64,000 nt of DNA, taken from contig NZ_RXHU01000015.1 of the NCBI RefSeq assembly GCF_003955665.1, positions 62,001 to 126,000 on the forward strand, in the 5' to 3' direction. The stretch's first letter is position 1, and each line of letters starts with the position of its first letter. The notes beneath the pieces were generated by a model. The model did not search any database, had not been told where the DNA came from, and saw only the letters and a program-made list of their open reading frames with translations. The stretch comes from Paenibacillus whitsoniae (GTDB taxonomy: Bacteria; Bacillota; Bacilli; Paenibacillales; NBRC-103111). This document shows, in pieces, positions 7,357-16,009 of this stretch. The translations under genes were made by a program, and so were the position numbers.

Positions 7357-7362
7357 CGCCAT
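7147..7362 (-). CDS. Conserved small protein of unknown function (71 aa)
   Basis: An intact small gene, MAILKIPTIPIKIAESIENL to HYQVVDTP. I chose the ATG at 7362 because GGAGG lies nine bases upstream, whereas the in-frame ATG at 7371 abuts that site. The protein is mixed alpha/beta, acidic in the middle (WQDEDFLNFSGYDEESPEARML), has no membrane segment and matches no family I recognise. In the pre-duplication order its stop lay 20 bp before the TolB-like gene start, so the two were probably co-expressed. The downstream partner is now only a fragment here. Confidence 0.65.
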   Translation of the reverse strand: MAILKIPTIPIKIAESIENLRSQGWQDEDFLNFSGYDEESPEARMLYHFFRNNRVIFAAAIINHYQVVDTP

Positions 7363-7460
7363 CGCTCTCATCCTCCGCTGATTTAGGTAACTGCTTCACT
7401 AGTAAAAGCATTGCCAAATCTAGCAGGCTGTAAACGCGCCGCTCCTATTGCTGCGGCAAT

Positions 7461-7505
7461 AAAAAACGACGAAACACATTTTTTTCGTGTGCTTCGTCGT
7501 TTTTT
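7461..7505 (-). terminator. Terminator of the cluster 1 transport operon
   Basis: AAAAAACGACGAA (7461-7473) pairs with TTCGTCGTTTTTT (7493-7505), with an inner ACAC/GTGT. Read on the minus strand it follows the GH105-type gene (stop at 7508) directly and ends in a U-tract; the A/T tracts make it usable from either side. Confidence 0.85.
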
Positions 7506-7507
7506 TA

Positions 7508-9706
7508 TTACCGCAACGCCGCCTCTTGCTGCAACCACTTCGACATCTTGCCTGTTTCGATGCCCGCCAGCAACACAATGCCTATACCGTGTGTGTCATT
7601 TGTCACCGCATTCAGCTCAATTTTATAATACTCCGGTGTAAAGGAATATCTGGAACCCCGGCACACCCCGTGTACATTGCCGAATCGGTCAATTCCATAC
7701 TTGATTAACGCCTCCCAGCCTCTGTTCACTGCCTTAACCGCTTGGGACTTCATGTCATCCCTGATCCAGCCATGGCGGACTCCTCTGGACAAACCGTAAA
7801 CAAACATGCTGGTACAAGACGTTTCCTCGTAGGAATCCGGATGCGTCAACACCTGATGCCACAGCCCGCTGGTTCCCTGCAAAGCCATATATCCTTCGGC
7901 AAGCTCATTATAGAAGGTCAACAAGACCTCCCGCTCCGCGTGCGTTTCCGGCATTACCTCCAGCAACTCCGACAGTGAGAAGAACACCCAGCCGTTGCCC
8001 CGGCCCCACGGGACATTCGTAGGCTTGTTGTGCTTAAAGTCATACACATGGGACATAATCTTGTGTTCAGGAATAAACAGATACTTTTTAAACCGATTAA
8101 ATTGCTTTGCAGCGTCATCCAGATATTTGACTTCCCCCGTAAGCTGATAGTAGCGGATCAAGAACGGGGTGCTCATATACAGGTCATCAGCCCATAACGT
8201 ATTCTCCTGGAAGCTGTTTAGACAAATGCGGTAGAAGGCACCGTCCTCAAGCCGTTCCTGTTTATAGGCCATATGATTCGCGATCTGTTCAACTAGATAT
8301 GGCGTATGAGGATCTTGGGAATCGCTGTATGCTTCGAGCACAGCAGAGCCGAAAGATCCGCAGTCGTCCAGCATATCCATTTCCACTAATTGATTGTTTA
8401 CCGAGGGATAGCCGTACTGCTCCGCATCCCATCTCGCATATTTATAGATCCGGGTGCATTCGGTGATATGGTTCACCGCATAATCGAGAATTCCCTGCTT
8501 CTGCAAGAACCTGCCTGTTTGCAGCAGCCCGTAAAGCGTAACCCCCAAAGGATAATTCCACTTAGCGAACAGCGCATTGTCCAAGTAAGGTCTTACCCAT
8601 GTATTCGGCCGGTCCAGCCGCCAGAAAAATTGATCATCCCCCTGTTCAAACAAACGGTACAGGGAACAAATGCTATCCGCCGGCTCCTCCAACTGCTTGT
8701 CAAAAGGCCCCAGATACAGCCAAGGTTCACCACTCCCTTTGACACCTCTGGGAATAGAGAAGGCAACCTTTTCCCCATCAAGGATAAAGTCAAATTCGTA
8801 CTCCCATCCATTGTCCGAAGCACATAGTTCCACCAGCAGCTCATGCTTCCCCGGATCCAGTCTGAATTCCACCGTATCCGATGTCTTCAGTATCCCTGAA
8901 AACACCTCATTGCCATCAAGCCACATCCTCAGCTGCCCTGCAGAACTCCCCTTCAGACTGCACATCTTGGGATTGGCACTGGAATGACGAATCTCCGACC
9001 AGAGGTAAGCTACCTTGTGGGGGATATTGCCAAAAATCCGCGTGCACGGATTTAACCTTATTTTTTCTTCATTCCAGGAAAGTGCAGGATACCAATCCAT
9101 CCCGGATTGCTCCTCCAGGTCTGTGGATGCCGGAATATGCGCTTCGTTGAAGCCGTCCGCATTCATTGCATCTGAATAGATCCAGCCCGCCTGTCCCCTT
9201 CTTTCCTGAAAAGGTGACATAAACTCCATAGGATTCCATTTGGTATGCAGCGTACCAAATACCCCGCCAAAGCCTGATGCTGTCTTGACAAACTTAATGC
9301 ATACAGAATTCCAACCTTTTTGCAGCTTCGCACGAATGCCTTTTTTCGTATTGGGATTTACTTCTTCATTGATATCGGCTCTATACAGAAATTCCTGGTT
9401 TATATAAATAGTAGCAGGACCGTAGCAGTTCAATCCAAAGTCCGTCCACCCATCATGGTTGCTCCAGAGCAGACCAAGGACATAAGCATATTGCCCAGGT
9501 TTGGCTTCCGGCAGTTTCTCCCCCAAATTCATGATATATCTGCCATTCCTATTCTTAAGAAAGCCCTCTCGAGAGAAACCGCGGAAATCAAATGGAAGCG
9601 CGGGATTCCTCCCCATGTAGGCATTGGCTACGGTTTCAAGAATCTCATCCGTACGGTCATACAACTTGGCATAAATGCTCTCGTGTTCATCAAAATATGG
9701 CTTCAT
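7508..9706 (-). CDS. GH105-type unsaturated glycuronyl hydrolase with long N-terminal beta region
   Basis: A cytosolic protein of 732 residues with no signal peptide. The C-terminal half (about 375-725) is an (alpha/alpha)6-barrel of the GH88/GH105 type, with WADDLYMSTPF holding the candidate catalytic Asp507, WGRGNGWVF and GTSGLWHQVL. GH105 enzymes hydrate the 4,5-unsaturated uronic residue left by polysaccharide lyases and release it. The first 370 residues look like one or two carbohydrate-binding-like beta-sandwich domains, an unusual extension since stand-alone GH105 enzymes are about half this size. I chose the ATG at 9706 because AAAGGAG lies eight bases upstream; the GTG at 9715 overlaps that site. 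It is the last gene of a binding-protein/permease operon. Confidence 0.8.
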   Translation of the reverse strand: MKPYFDEHESIYAKLYDRTDEILETVANAYMGRNPALPFDFRGFSREGFLKNRNGRYIMNLGEKLPEAKPGQYAYVLGLLWSNHDGWTDFGLNCYGPATIYINQEFLYRADINEEVNPNTKKGIRAKLQKGWNSVCIKFVKTASGFGGVFGTLHTKWNPMEFMSPFQERRGQAGWIYSDAMNADGFNEAHIPASTDLEEQSGMDWYPALSWNEEKIRLNPCTRIFGNIPHKVAYLWSEIRHSSANPKMCSLKGSSAGQLRMWLDGNEVFSGILKTSDTVEFRLDPGKHELLVELCASDNGWEYEFDFILDGEKVAFSIPRGVKGSGEPWLYLGPFDKQLEEPADSICSLYRLFEQGDDQFFWRLDRPNTWVRPYLDNALFAKWNYPLGVTLYGLLQTGRFLQKQGILDYAVNHITECTRIYKYARWDAEQYGYPSVNNQLVEMDMLDDCGSFGSAVLEAYSDSQDPHTPYLVEQIANHMAYKQERLEDGAFYRICLNSFQENTLWADDLYMSTPFLIRYYQLTGEVKYLDDAAKQFNRFKKYLFIPEHKIMSHVYDFKHNKPTNVPWGRGNGWVFFSLSELLEVMPETHAEREVLLTFYNELAEGYMALQGTSGLWHQVLTHPDSYEETSCTSMFVYGLSRGVRHGWIRDDMKSQAVKAVNRGWEALIKYGIDRFGNVHGVCRGSRYSFTPEYYKIELNAVTNDTHGIGIVLLAGIETGKMSKWLQQEAALR

Positions 9707-9738
9707 TCGTGCCACTCCTTTATGAAATATTCTACGAT

Positions 9739-10620
9739 TTAACCTTTTAATGCGCCAACCATGACACCCTTCACAAAATACTTCTGCAAGAAGGGATAGG
9801 CTGCCAGAATTGGGAGTGTTGCAACCATAATGGTTGCATATTTGATCGTTTCTCCGATTGACTGTCTATCTTGCGCTACGGTTCCGGACATCATTTCATC
9901 CGTACTGTTGGAAATCAGAATTTCCCTCAGTGCCAGCTGCAACGGCCATAAATCCCGATTTCTCAAGTAAATCATGGCGCCAAACCAAGCATTCCAGTGG
10001 CCTACCCCATAATAAAGCACCATAACGGCAATGGTTGGCAAAGCTAACGGCAATATGATTCTGAATAGGATCGTAAAATCATGTGCCCCGTCGATGTGGG
10101 CGGATTCGATTAAACTTTCGGGAATTCCCTGAAATGCCGTTCGCATGATAATCAGGTTCCAGGTTCCGATGGCTCCGGGAATGATCAATGCCCATAATGT
10201 ATCCATTAAGCCTAGATTCTTGACTAACAGGAAATTGGGAATCAATCCTCCACCGAAAAACATGGTAAAAACAATCATAATGGTCATTGGCTTTCTCCAG
10301 AAAAAATCTTTCCTGGAGAGAACAAAGGCTCCCATAGATGTCATCATAATATTGTAAACGGTGCCCACCACGACAATAAAAAGGGTATTCATATACCCGG
10401 TATAAATGATGGGGTTGTTTAGCACAGCTTTATACGCATTCAAACTAAAGCCCAATGGCTTCAGCAGTAATCCGCTATGAGCTGTAAGCTCATCTGCATT
10501 GCTTAAAGATGCAAAAATGACATAAACAAACGGATAGGCCGTTATCACAGCTAGTGCCGCTAATAAAATAACATTCACCGAATCGAAGATGTAATCCCCA
10601 GCTGTCTTTTTGACAACCAT
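9739..10620 (-). CDS. Carbohydrate ABC transporter permease (YtcP/LplC type)
   Basis: An inner-membrane permease of 294 residues with six predicted helices. The EAA loop ESAHIDGAHDFTILFRIILP contacts the ATPase, and the protein has the family's ending KYFVKGVMVGALKG. It pairs with the LplB-type permease encoded just upstream. I chose the ATG at 10620 because GGAG lies nine bases upstream; the longer frame from 10653 would overlap the upstream gene. No ATPase is encoded in this cluster, so a shared MsmX-like ATPase is expected. The probable substrate is an oligosaccharide with an unsaturated uronic acid, judging from the GH105 partner. Confidence 0.92.
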   Translation of the reverse strand: MVVKKTAGDYIFDSVNVILLAALAVITAYPFVYVIFASLSNADELTAHSGLLLKPLGFSLNAYKAVLNNPIIYTGYMNTLFIVVVGTVYNIMMTSMGAFVLSRKDFFWRKPMTIMIVFTMFFGGGLIPNFLLVKNLGLMDTLWALIIPGAIGTWNLIIMRTAFQGIPESLIESAHIDGAHDFTILFRIILPLALPTIAVMVLYYGVGHWNAWFGAMIYLRNRDLWPLQLALREILISNSTDEMMSGTVAQDRQSIGETIKYATIMVATLPILAAYPFLQKYFVKGVMVGALKG

Positions 10621-10633
10621 AAACTTCCACTCC

Positions 10634-11590
10634 TTACCACAGACTGGTTTCATTAACCTTTCGGCTAGTATAATTAGCTGCTACGATTAGAATCAAATTC
10701 ACGATAGAGTTAAATAGCCCCACCGCTGCGCTAAAGCTGTAATTGGCCTCCACCAATCCGCGCCGGTATACATAGGATGAAATGATATCCGCAGTCTCAT
10801 AGGTGCTGGGATTATATAGCAAAATAACCTTTTCATAACCTTCACTCATCATATGTCCAATATTCATGATCAACAGGATCACAATGGTGGGAGCAATTCC
10901 CGGCAGAGTAATATGACTAAACTGTCTCCACCTTCCAGCACCGTCGATGGTTGCCGCTTCATATAGCTCCGTGTCAATGGCAGTGAGGGCGGCGAGATAG
11001 ATAATGGACCCCCAGCCTATGCCCTGCCAAATACCTGTACCTACATATATGGTCCTAAACCATCCCGCTTCGACAAGAAAGATCGTTCGGGAGCCTCCGA
11101 AATAAGCAATAATATCGTTAATCAGCCCGCTCTTGGCGAAAAAGTCGATGATCATGCCGCAGATGACGACCATTGAAACAAAGTGCGGTAAATAGGTAAC
11201 CGTTTGAATCGTCTTTTTAAAATATTTACTTTTGATTTCATTCAGCAACAACGCCAGTATAATGGGCGCCGGAAAAGCAAAGATAAGCTGATAGATATTA
11301 ATCAGTAAGGTGTTTCGAATGACCCTCCAGGCGGAGATACTGTTAAAGAAATCATAAAAATGTTTTAATCCTACCCAGTTGCTGGCCCAGATGCCCTTTA
11401 CAGGACTAAACTGTTTAAAAGCGATGATGACGCCATACATGGGGACGTAGTGAAACAAGATATACCAGGCTACTACGGGCAGTGCCATCAAGATCAACCA
11501 TTTATTTTTTCTATAATCTTTTTTTATTGCCTGAATGAGGCTTGGCTTCGTGTGTATCACTTGTTGTGGCTGCATCGTTACCTCTGGCAC
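10634..11590 (-). CDS. Carbohydrate ABC transporter permease (LplB type)
   Basis: This 318-residue permease has the LplB hallmark FHYVPMYGVIIAFKQF after the first helix, six membrane spans and the EAA loop EAATIDGAGRWRQFSHITLP. It forms the translocation channel with the downstream YtcP-type subunit. The start is a GTG at 11590 with GGGAGG eight bases upstream; an ATG at 11575 with AGAGG is a possible alternative. A small hairpin (11619-11634) separates it from the binding-protein gene, which may favour higher expression of the latter. Confidence 0.92.
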   Translation of the reverse strand: MPEVTMQPQQVIHTKPSLIQAIKKDYRKNKWLILMALPVVAWYILFHYVPMYGVIIAFKQFSPVKGIWASNWVGLKHFYDFFNSISAWRVIRNTLLINIYQLIFAFPAPIILALLLNEIKSKYFKKTIQTVTYLPHFVSMVVICGMIIDFFAKSGLINDIIAYFGGSRTIFLVEAGWFRTIYVGTGIWQGIGWGSIIYLAALTAIDTELYEAATIDGAGRWRQFSHITLPGIAPTIVILLIMNIGHMMSEGYEKVILLYNPSTYETADIISSYVYRRGLVEANYSFSAAVGLFNSIVNLILIVAANYTSRKVNETSLW

Positions 11591-11618
11591 TATCAGAACC
11601 TCCCTGTATTGTGAAATA

Positions 11619-11634
11619 GGGGAATTTCTTCCCC
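11619..11634 (-). other. Intercistronic hairpin between binding-protein and permease genes
   Basis: GGGGAA (11619-11624) pairs with TTCCCC (11629-11634) around a 4-base loop and has no U-tract. Hairpins in this position after a binding-protein gene often protect the upstream mRNA; that role is inferred. Confidence 0.5.
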
Positions 11635-11646
11635 CGGTTCAATGAT

Positions 11647-13335
11647 CTATTTGTTATAGATGTCGCTGATATTAAACGATTGCGGATTTAATGCCTGTGG
11701 AAATTTTTTAATGAACCGATCGTAAGCACCCTGCCTAATTTTGTTGATATCCTCAATACCCAGTTTTTTGATTTGCTCCACATATTTATCCCACGTAGCA
11801 TCCACATCTTCTTTGCCCATCAGCCACTTCAGGAACATTTCATCCTTATACGTGTTAATTTCATTTTGTTTGGTAGCTGTTTGAGAAACCTCGTCCGGTG
11901 TCAATGTTCCTCTATAGTTTTTATTCGCTTTAGTCACCTGCTTGGCATATTTCGTCCATGTTTTTAACGATTCTTGCTGCTGGGGCAATGCCATATATTG
12001 CTCAAAATATCGTTTATCCTGTACGAAAGGTCCGTCTTTAAAAGCACGGGCGTAAAACTGTCCCATCGTTGCAATGGGCTGACCGTTGGGATTATTCGTA
12101 ACCAGCTCCGTATATTTGGGATATCCGTTCTCCATCTTATAGCTCACACCCTCTATACCGAAGTTATAGAGCATGGAGCCTTCCTTCGTATAGCCATAGT
12201 TCAGAAATGCAAGCGCTTCCTTTAGATGTTTCTTAGCTGAGCTTGTAACGTTCCAAGCGCCGCCGCCGGTCGTAGGTCCATCCTTCGGCATAAAGGGATT
12301 GAAGTCACCTTTGTTAAGGACGGGATATGGCATGGCGACCAAGTCAAATTTGGGATCCTTGTTCTTCATCAGCGGCAAGTATTTGCCAAGACCCGAGCCG
12401 GTGTTTCCGACGGTGGCGCCGGCTTGATTGCCGGTAATTTTGGCATCAATCGTTTTGGAATTATTCGTTGCCAATTCAGGATCCAAGAGACCTTCCTTGT
12501 ACCATTGCACCATGGTCTTGGCATACTCTTTAAACCTAGGGTCGATCGCTCCATAGACAACCTTGCCATTCTCAATGAAATGATCCTGGTTAATCCCCCA
12601 GGCTCCTGTAAAGTAGATGCCTTTAATATTTCCGACATTTCCAGTTAAAGGCGCCGCCGCCCCCTTCTTTTCTTTGAACGCTTTCAGTACCGTATGCATT
12701 TCATCAATCGTTTCCGGCACTTGCAGTCCCAGTTCGTTCAACCAGTCCTTGCGCAAGTAACCGCCAAAGTACGTGTAGATACTCTCGTCACCTTTGAGGA
12801 AAGGGGCATAAAATTGCTGTCCACTCTCTGTTTCGACATCCATTAGCAGATCAGGATAGGCTTTATAGATTTTGGCAAGATCCGGTGCATACTTGGGTAT
12901 TTCATTCTTGATGTCGATCAGGATGCCATCTTCGAAGGCTTTCACCCTTCCTCCCGGGTAGTCTCCAAAGGTGCCGACAATAAAATCGGGGATATCACCG
13001 GACGCCAGCATAAGATTAAATTGTTCCTTCGCCGAGCCCTCTGTAGGATGAATATACTCGAGGGTAACATTCAATCTCTTCTCCAGTTCTTTATTCAGGG
13101 CGGATTCGCTATAATTCTTCATAACCGCAAGCGCCGTGCTTGGCAGAGGCTCCCAGACGCGGAATTTTACCGGTTTCTCAAAAGGTAATTGGATTGCACT
13201 ATCCGTCGGCGTCGAGTTCTTGGGTTCAACGCCCTTTTCCTCTACGCTGCATCCTGCCATCACCACAGATGAGAAAAGCGCAATCAGGATCGAACCGGTC
13301 GTGAACTTGGTCAAAGTCTTTTTACGTTTCAACAT
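11647..13335 (-). CDS. Extracellular carbohydrate-binding lipoprotein (LplA type)
   Basis: The 562-residue protein starts with a lipoprotein signal peptide (KRKK, hydrophobic core, VVMAGC with Cys29 as lipidated residue). It continues as a large type I binding protein of the kind paired with LplB/YtcP permeases: 'LNVTLEYIHPTEGSAKEQFNLM..SGDIPDF' and 'EALAFLNYGYTKEGSMLYNFGIEG' are family features. It is anchored outside the membrane and delivers oligosaccharide to the two permeases downstream. I chose the ATG at 13335 for its GGGGAGG five bases upstream. A good promoter lies at 13386-13414, and the divergent AraC-type sensor is its likely regulator. Confidence 0.92.
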   Translation of the reverse strand: MLKRKKTLTKFTTGSILIALFSSVVMAGCSVEEKGVEPKNSTPTDSAIQLPFEKPVKFRVWEPLPSTALAVMKNYSESALNKELEKRLNVTLEYIHPTEGSAKEQFNLMLASGDIPDFIVGTFGDYPGGRVKAFEDGILIDIKNEIPKYAPDLAKIYKAYPDLLMDVETESGQQFYAPFLKGDESIYTYFGGYLRKDWLNELGLQVPETIDEMHTVLKAFKEKKGAAAPLTGNVGNIKGIYFTGAWGINQDHFIENGKVVYGAIDPRFKEYAKTMVQWYKEGLLDPELATNNSKTIDAKITGNQAGATVGNTGSGLGKYLPLMKNKDPKFDLVAMPYPVLNKGDFNPFMPKDGPTTGGGAWNVTSSAKKHLKEALAFLNYGYTKEGSMLYNFGIEGVSYKMENGYPKYTELVTNNPNGQPIATMGQFYARAFKDGPFVQDKRYFEQYMALPQQQESLKTWTKYAKQVTKANKNYRGTLTPDEVSQTATKQNEINTYKDEMFLKWLMGKEDVDATWDKYVEQIKKLGIEDINKIRQGAYDRFIKKFPQALNPQSFNISDIYNK

Positions 13336-13385
13336 TGTTGCCTCCCCGTTTAAAATAAGTTTCATGATTTCCAATTGCTAGCGCC

Positions 13386-13414
13386 AGTATAGTTTTTCTA
13401 TCCACATAGATCAA
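13386..13414 (-). promoter_or_regulatory. Promoter of the cluster 1 transport operon
   Basis: On the minus strand TTGATC (13414-13409), a 17-bp spacer and TATACT (13391-13386) lie about 51 bp before the binding-protein ATG. It is in the 256-bp divergent region shared with the AraC-type regulator gene, where no other clear operator was recognised. Confidence 0.6.
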
Positions 13415-13591
13415 TCACAATGCAACAGAATGCGTATTCAAATTCCCTAAAACGCAATATCAAATATGCGAAAACCATCATCAAAAACCAGAAAATGATG
13501 CAATACCGTATAGGATTCAAGGGAAATTGTGGTATTTTATACTATGTAGAAACGTTGGCTCTCCACTATTCCTGATACTGAGGGGGATCTC

Positions 13592-15883
13592 ATGAATGTA
13601 AAGCGCGTTTTGAATACGAGAAGCAGTATCATTTACTCCCAAATATTGTCCTATATTTTGATTCTGCTCATTCCTATCATTTTCACGGGAATTGTGTATT
13701 GGGTGACTGTGAAGACCATTGATCAAGAAACAAACCGAGCAAATCTGGGTATGTTGAAACAAGTTCAACTGAATATGGACAACATCTTAAAGGATGCCGA
13801 GCGTTTAAGTTTTGATATCGCATTTAACCCGGATATTCAATTGCTGGCCACTTCGCAGGAAACGAACTGGTATAACAAGCAGTATGAAGTTTCCCAGATC
13901 GTCAAAGAATTCAAAAGGATGAATATCACGAATGGCTATATAGATAACTTTTATGTGTACCTGAAAAACTTGGATGCTGTGATTTCTTCAACAGCCGCTT
14001 CCAGAAGTAATTATATGTACCCTCTTCTTGTCAGTAACGGCATCCCGTATGAACAATGGATACATACACTACAAAATACGTATAGCGGCAGATACATCTC
14101 ATTAGACAATAAGGCACATTCATCTGAGGATTCCGGATCGCTTGCTTACATGCGTTCAATCCCCATATCCAATTCAGAGAAGTCACTTGCCACAATCGTC
14201 ATCCTGCTGAATAAAGAGCGTTTTACGGAAATGATTCAAAATATACAATTGGCGCAGTTTGGAAGTATTTTTATTTTGGATGGGGATAACAACATTCTGG
14301 CGTCGACCGCTTCTTTTCATTTATCGGACATTTTACAGGTGAATGAGCTGGGCGATAGCGATACGATGCTCGTGAAAGGGCAAGGGAAGGATTCGTTTAT
14401 CATCTCCTATACGAAATCCGAAGTATCCAAATTAAAGTATGTTTCCATTGTTCGGCGAGAGATTGTGATGGAAAAAAGTGAGTTTACAGAAAAATTAATG
14501 ATAGCCAGCATTATCTTATGTTTAATTTTTGGAGGAGCCGTATCGGTTTTACTTACATGGCGCAATTATAATCCAGTTCGCAATCTGATTCGTGTCGTCC
14601 AAAATGGAAAAGTAAAGAACGCTTTTGACAGATCCAGTAATGAATATCAGTTTATTTATGAGGCGATCCAGGATGCACTTCAAGAAAAGGAACAAATCAA
14701 CCTGAAACTTAAACAGCAAAGCAGTGTCGTTAGAGCGGATTTTCTACACAAGCTAGTAAAGGGAAAATTTGGCAACATATCGGTACATCACAATGCCTTT
14801 TACGCGCTTGACATGCAGTTTATCTCCAACGAGTTTATCGTAGTGCTCTTATCCATAGAAGAGAAAGGCAAGCTGATTTCCTTAGGGGCTGAAGATGATT
14901 TTGAAGCGAAGTCAAAGCTCCCCAGCTTTGTGATCACCAATGTTTTTGAGGAGCTCTTGGGACACAGGTATAAAAACTTCGTTACAGAAATTGATGAGAA
15001 AATCGTATTCCTCGTGAACCTGCAGGACTCTGAGGCGGAAGATCATGTGCAGGAAATGGTGAGCATAACAGAAGAGCTGCAAAATTTTTTCGGCACCTAT
15101 TACAACATGACTCTGACCGTTTCGATCAGCGATCCCCACACGGGTGTCCATGGGATGCAAGATGCCTATCAGGAAGCAGTAGAAGCCCTGGAATACAAAT
15201 TGATTGCCGGCAACGGAACGATCATCAGCTTCCAAAGTCTGAAACATACTGTCAGAGATTATTTCTATCCTCTTGAAAAAGAGCAAAAATTAGTGAATTG
15301 TATTAAATCCGGGGAGTTTGAGAAGGGTAAGCAATTACTTGATGACATCATTCACTCCAACTTTATTGACGGCACTCCCACTGCAGAGATGACAAGGTAT
15401 TTCATGTTCGACCTCGCAAGTACAGTCGTAAAAACAGTAAAAGAACTATTTGCTGACGAGCCGGTGGAAAAACTATTTACCTGTGAAACCATAGCTGATT
15501 TGCAGGAGGAAATTACTAACACGTTATCCTCCGTATGTAACCGCATACAAGCCAAAACCGGTAATCGTTCCTATGAATTGAGCAAGAGTATTATGGAGTT
15601 TGTGAACAGCCACTATGGAGAAGTTACCTTGAATGTTGCGATCATTGCAGAACATCTGGGGATTACCCCCAGCTATATGTCCAAGCTCTTCAAAGAGCAA
15701 ACCGGAGAAACCTTGCCGGATTACATCAATAAGGTAAGGCTGGAAAAAGCGAAAGTATTATTAAAAGAAGAAAAGCTCAATATCTCCGACGCGGCTGTCA
15801 AAGTCGGGTATTTAAACAGCAATGCGTTAATACGCAGTTTTAAGAAATACGAGGGCATTACCCCAGGTAAATATAAAGTGTAA
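13592..15883 (+). CDS. Membrane-bound AraC-family sensor-regulator (YtdP/YesN type)
   Basis: A one-component regulator of 763 residues. A membrane helix (about 18-38) and a second (about 301-323) bracket an extracytoplasmic sensor domain. A HAMP-like stretch and a cytoplasmic region follow, then a C-terminal AraC DNA-binding domain with two helix-turn-helix motifs (about 665-763, including AEHLGITPSYMSKLFKEQTG and AVKVGYLNSNALIRSFKKY). Such proteins sense sugars directly or through a binding protein and activate adjacent transport genes. It is divergent from the binding-protein/permease/GH105 operon. The start has GAGGGGG upstream, and a strong terminator follows. Confidence 0.92.
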   Translation: MNVKRVLNTRSSIIYSQILSYILILLIPIIFTGIVYWVTVKTIDQETNRANLGMLKQVQLNMDNILKDAERLSFDIAFNPDIQLLATSQETNWYNKQYEVSQIVKEFKRMNITNGYIDNFYVYLKNLDAVISSTAASRSNYMYPLLVSNGIPYEQWIHTLQNTYSGRYISLDNKAHSSEDSGSLAYMRSIPISNSEKSLATIVILLNKERFTEMIQNIQLAQFGSIFILDGDNNILASTASFHLSDILQVNELGDSDTMLVKGQGKDSFIISYTKSEVSKLKYVSIVRREIVMEKSEFTEKLMIASIILCLIFGGAVSVLLTWRNYNPVRNLIRVVQNGKVKNAFDRSSNEYQFIYEAIQDALQEKEQINLKLKQQSSVVRADFLHKLVKGKFGNISVHHNAFYALDMQFISNEFIVVLLSIEEKGKLISLGAEDDFEAKSKLPSFVITNVFEELLGHRYKNFVTEIDEKIVFLVNLQDSEAEDHVQEMVSITEELQNFFGTYYNMTLTVSISDPHTGVHGMQDAYQEAVEALEYKLIAGNGTIISFQSLKHTVRDYFYPLEKEQKLVNCIKSGEFEKGKQLLDDIIHSNFIDGTPTAEMTRYFMFDLASTVVKTVKELFADEPVEKLFTCETIADLQEEITNTLSSVCNRIQAKTGNRSYELSKSIMEFVNSHYGEVTLNVAIIAEHLGITPSYMSKLFKEQTGETLPDYINKVRLEKAKVLLKEEKLNISDAAVKVGYLNSNALIRSFKKYEGITPGKYKV

Positions 15884-15954
15884 GGATCTGAAAATCGCAT
15901 CGCTTCCTGCCAAGCAGCAAGTCAACTAACTTGCAGATGCCATAAAATAGCAAC

Positions 15955-15988
15955 TGGCGTACGATCCCAGCAATGAGATCGTACGCCA
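15955..15988. terminator. Bidirectional stem-loop terminator
   Basis: TGGCGTACGATC (15955-15966) pairs perfectly with GATCGTACGCCA (15977-15988) between the ends of the AraC-type gene and the convergent GH9-like gene. The T-tract is short (ATTTGTTCTT on the plus side). Confidence 0.75.
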
Positions 15989-16009
15989 ATTTGTTCTTGA
16001 CGATGCACC

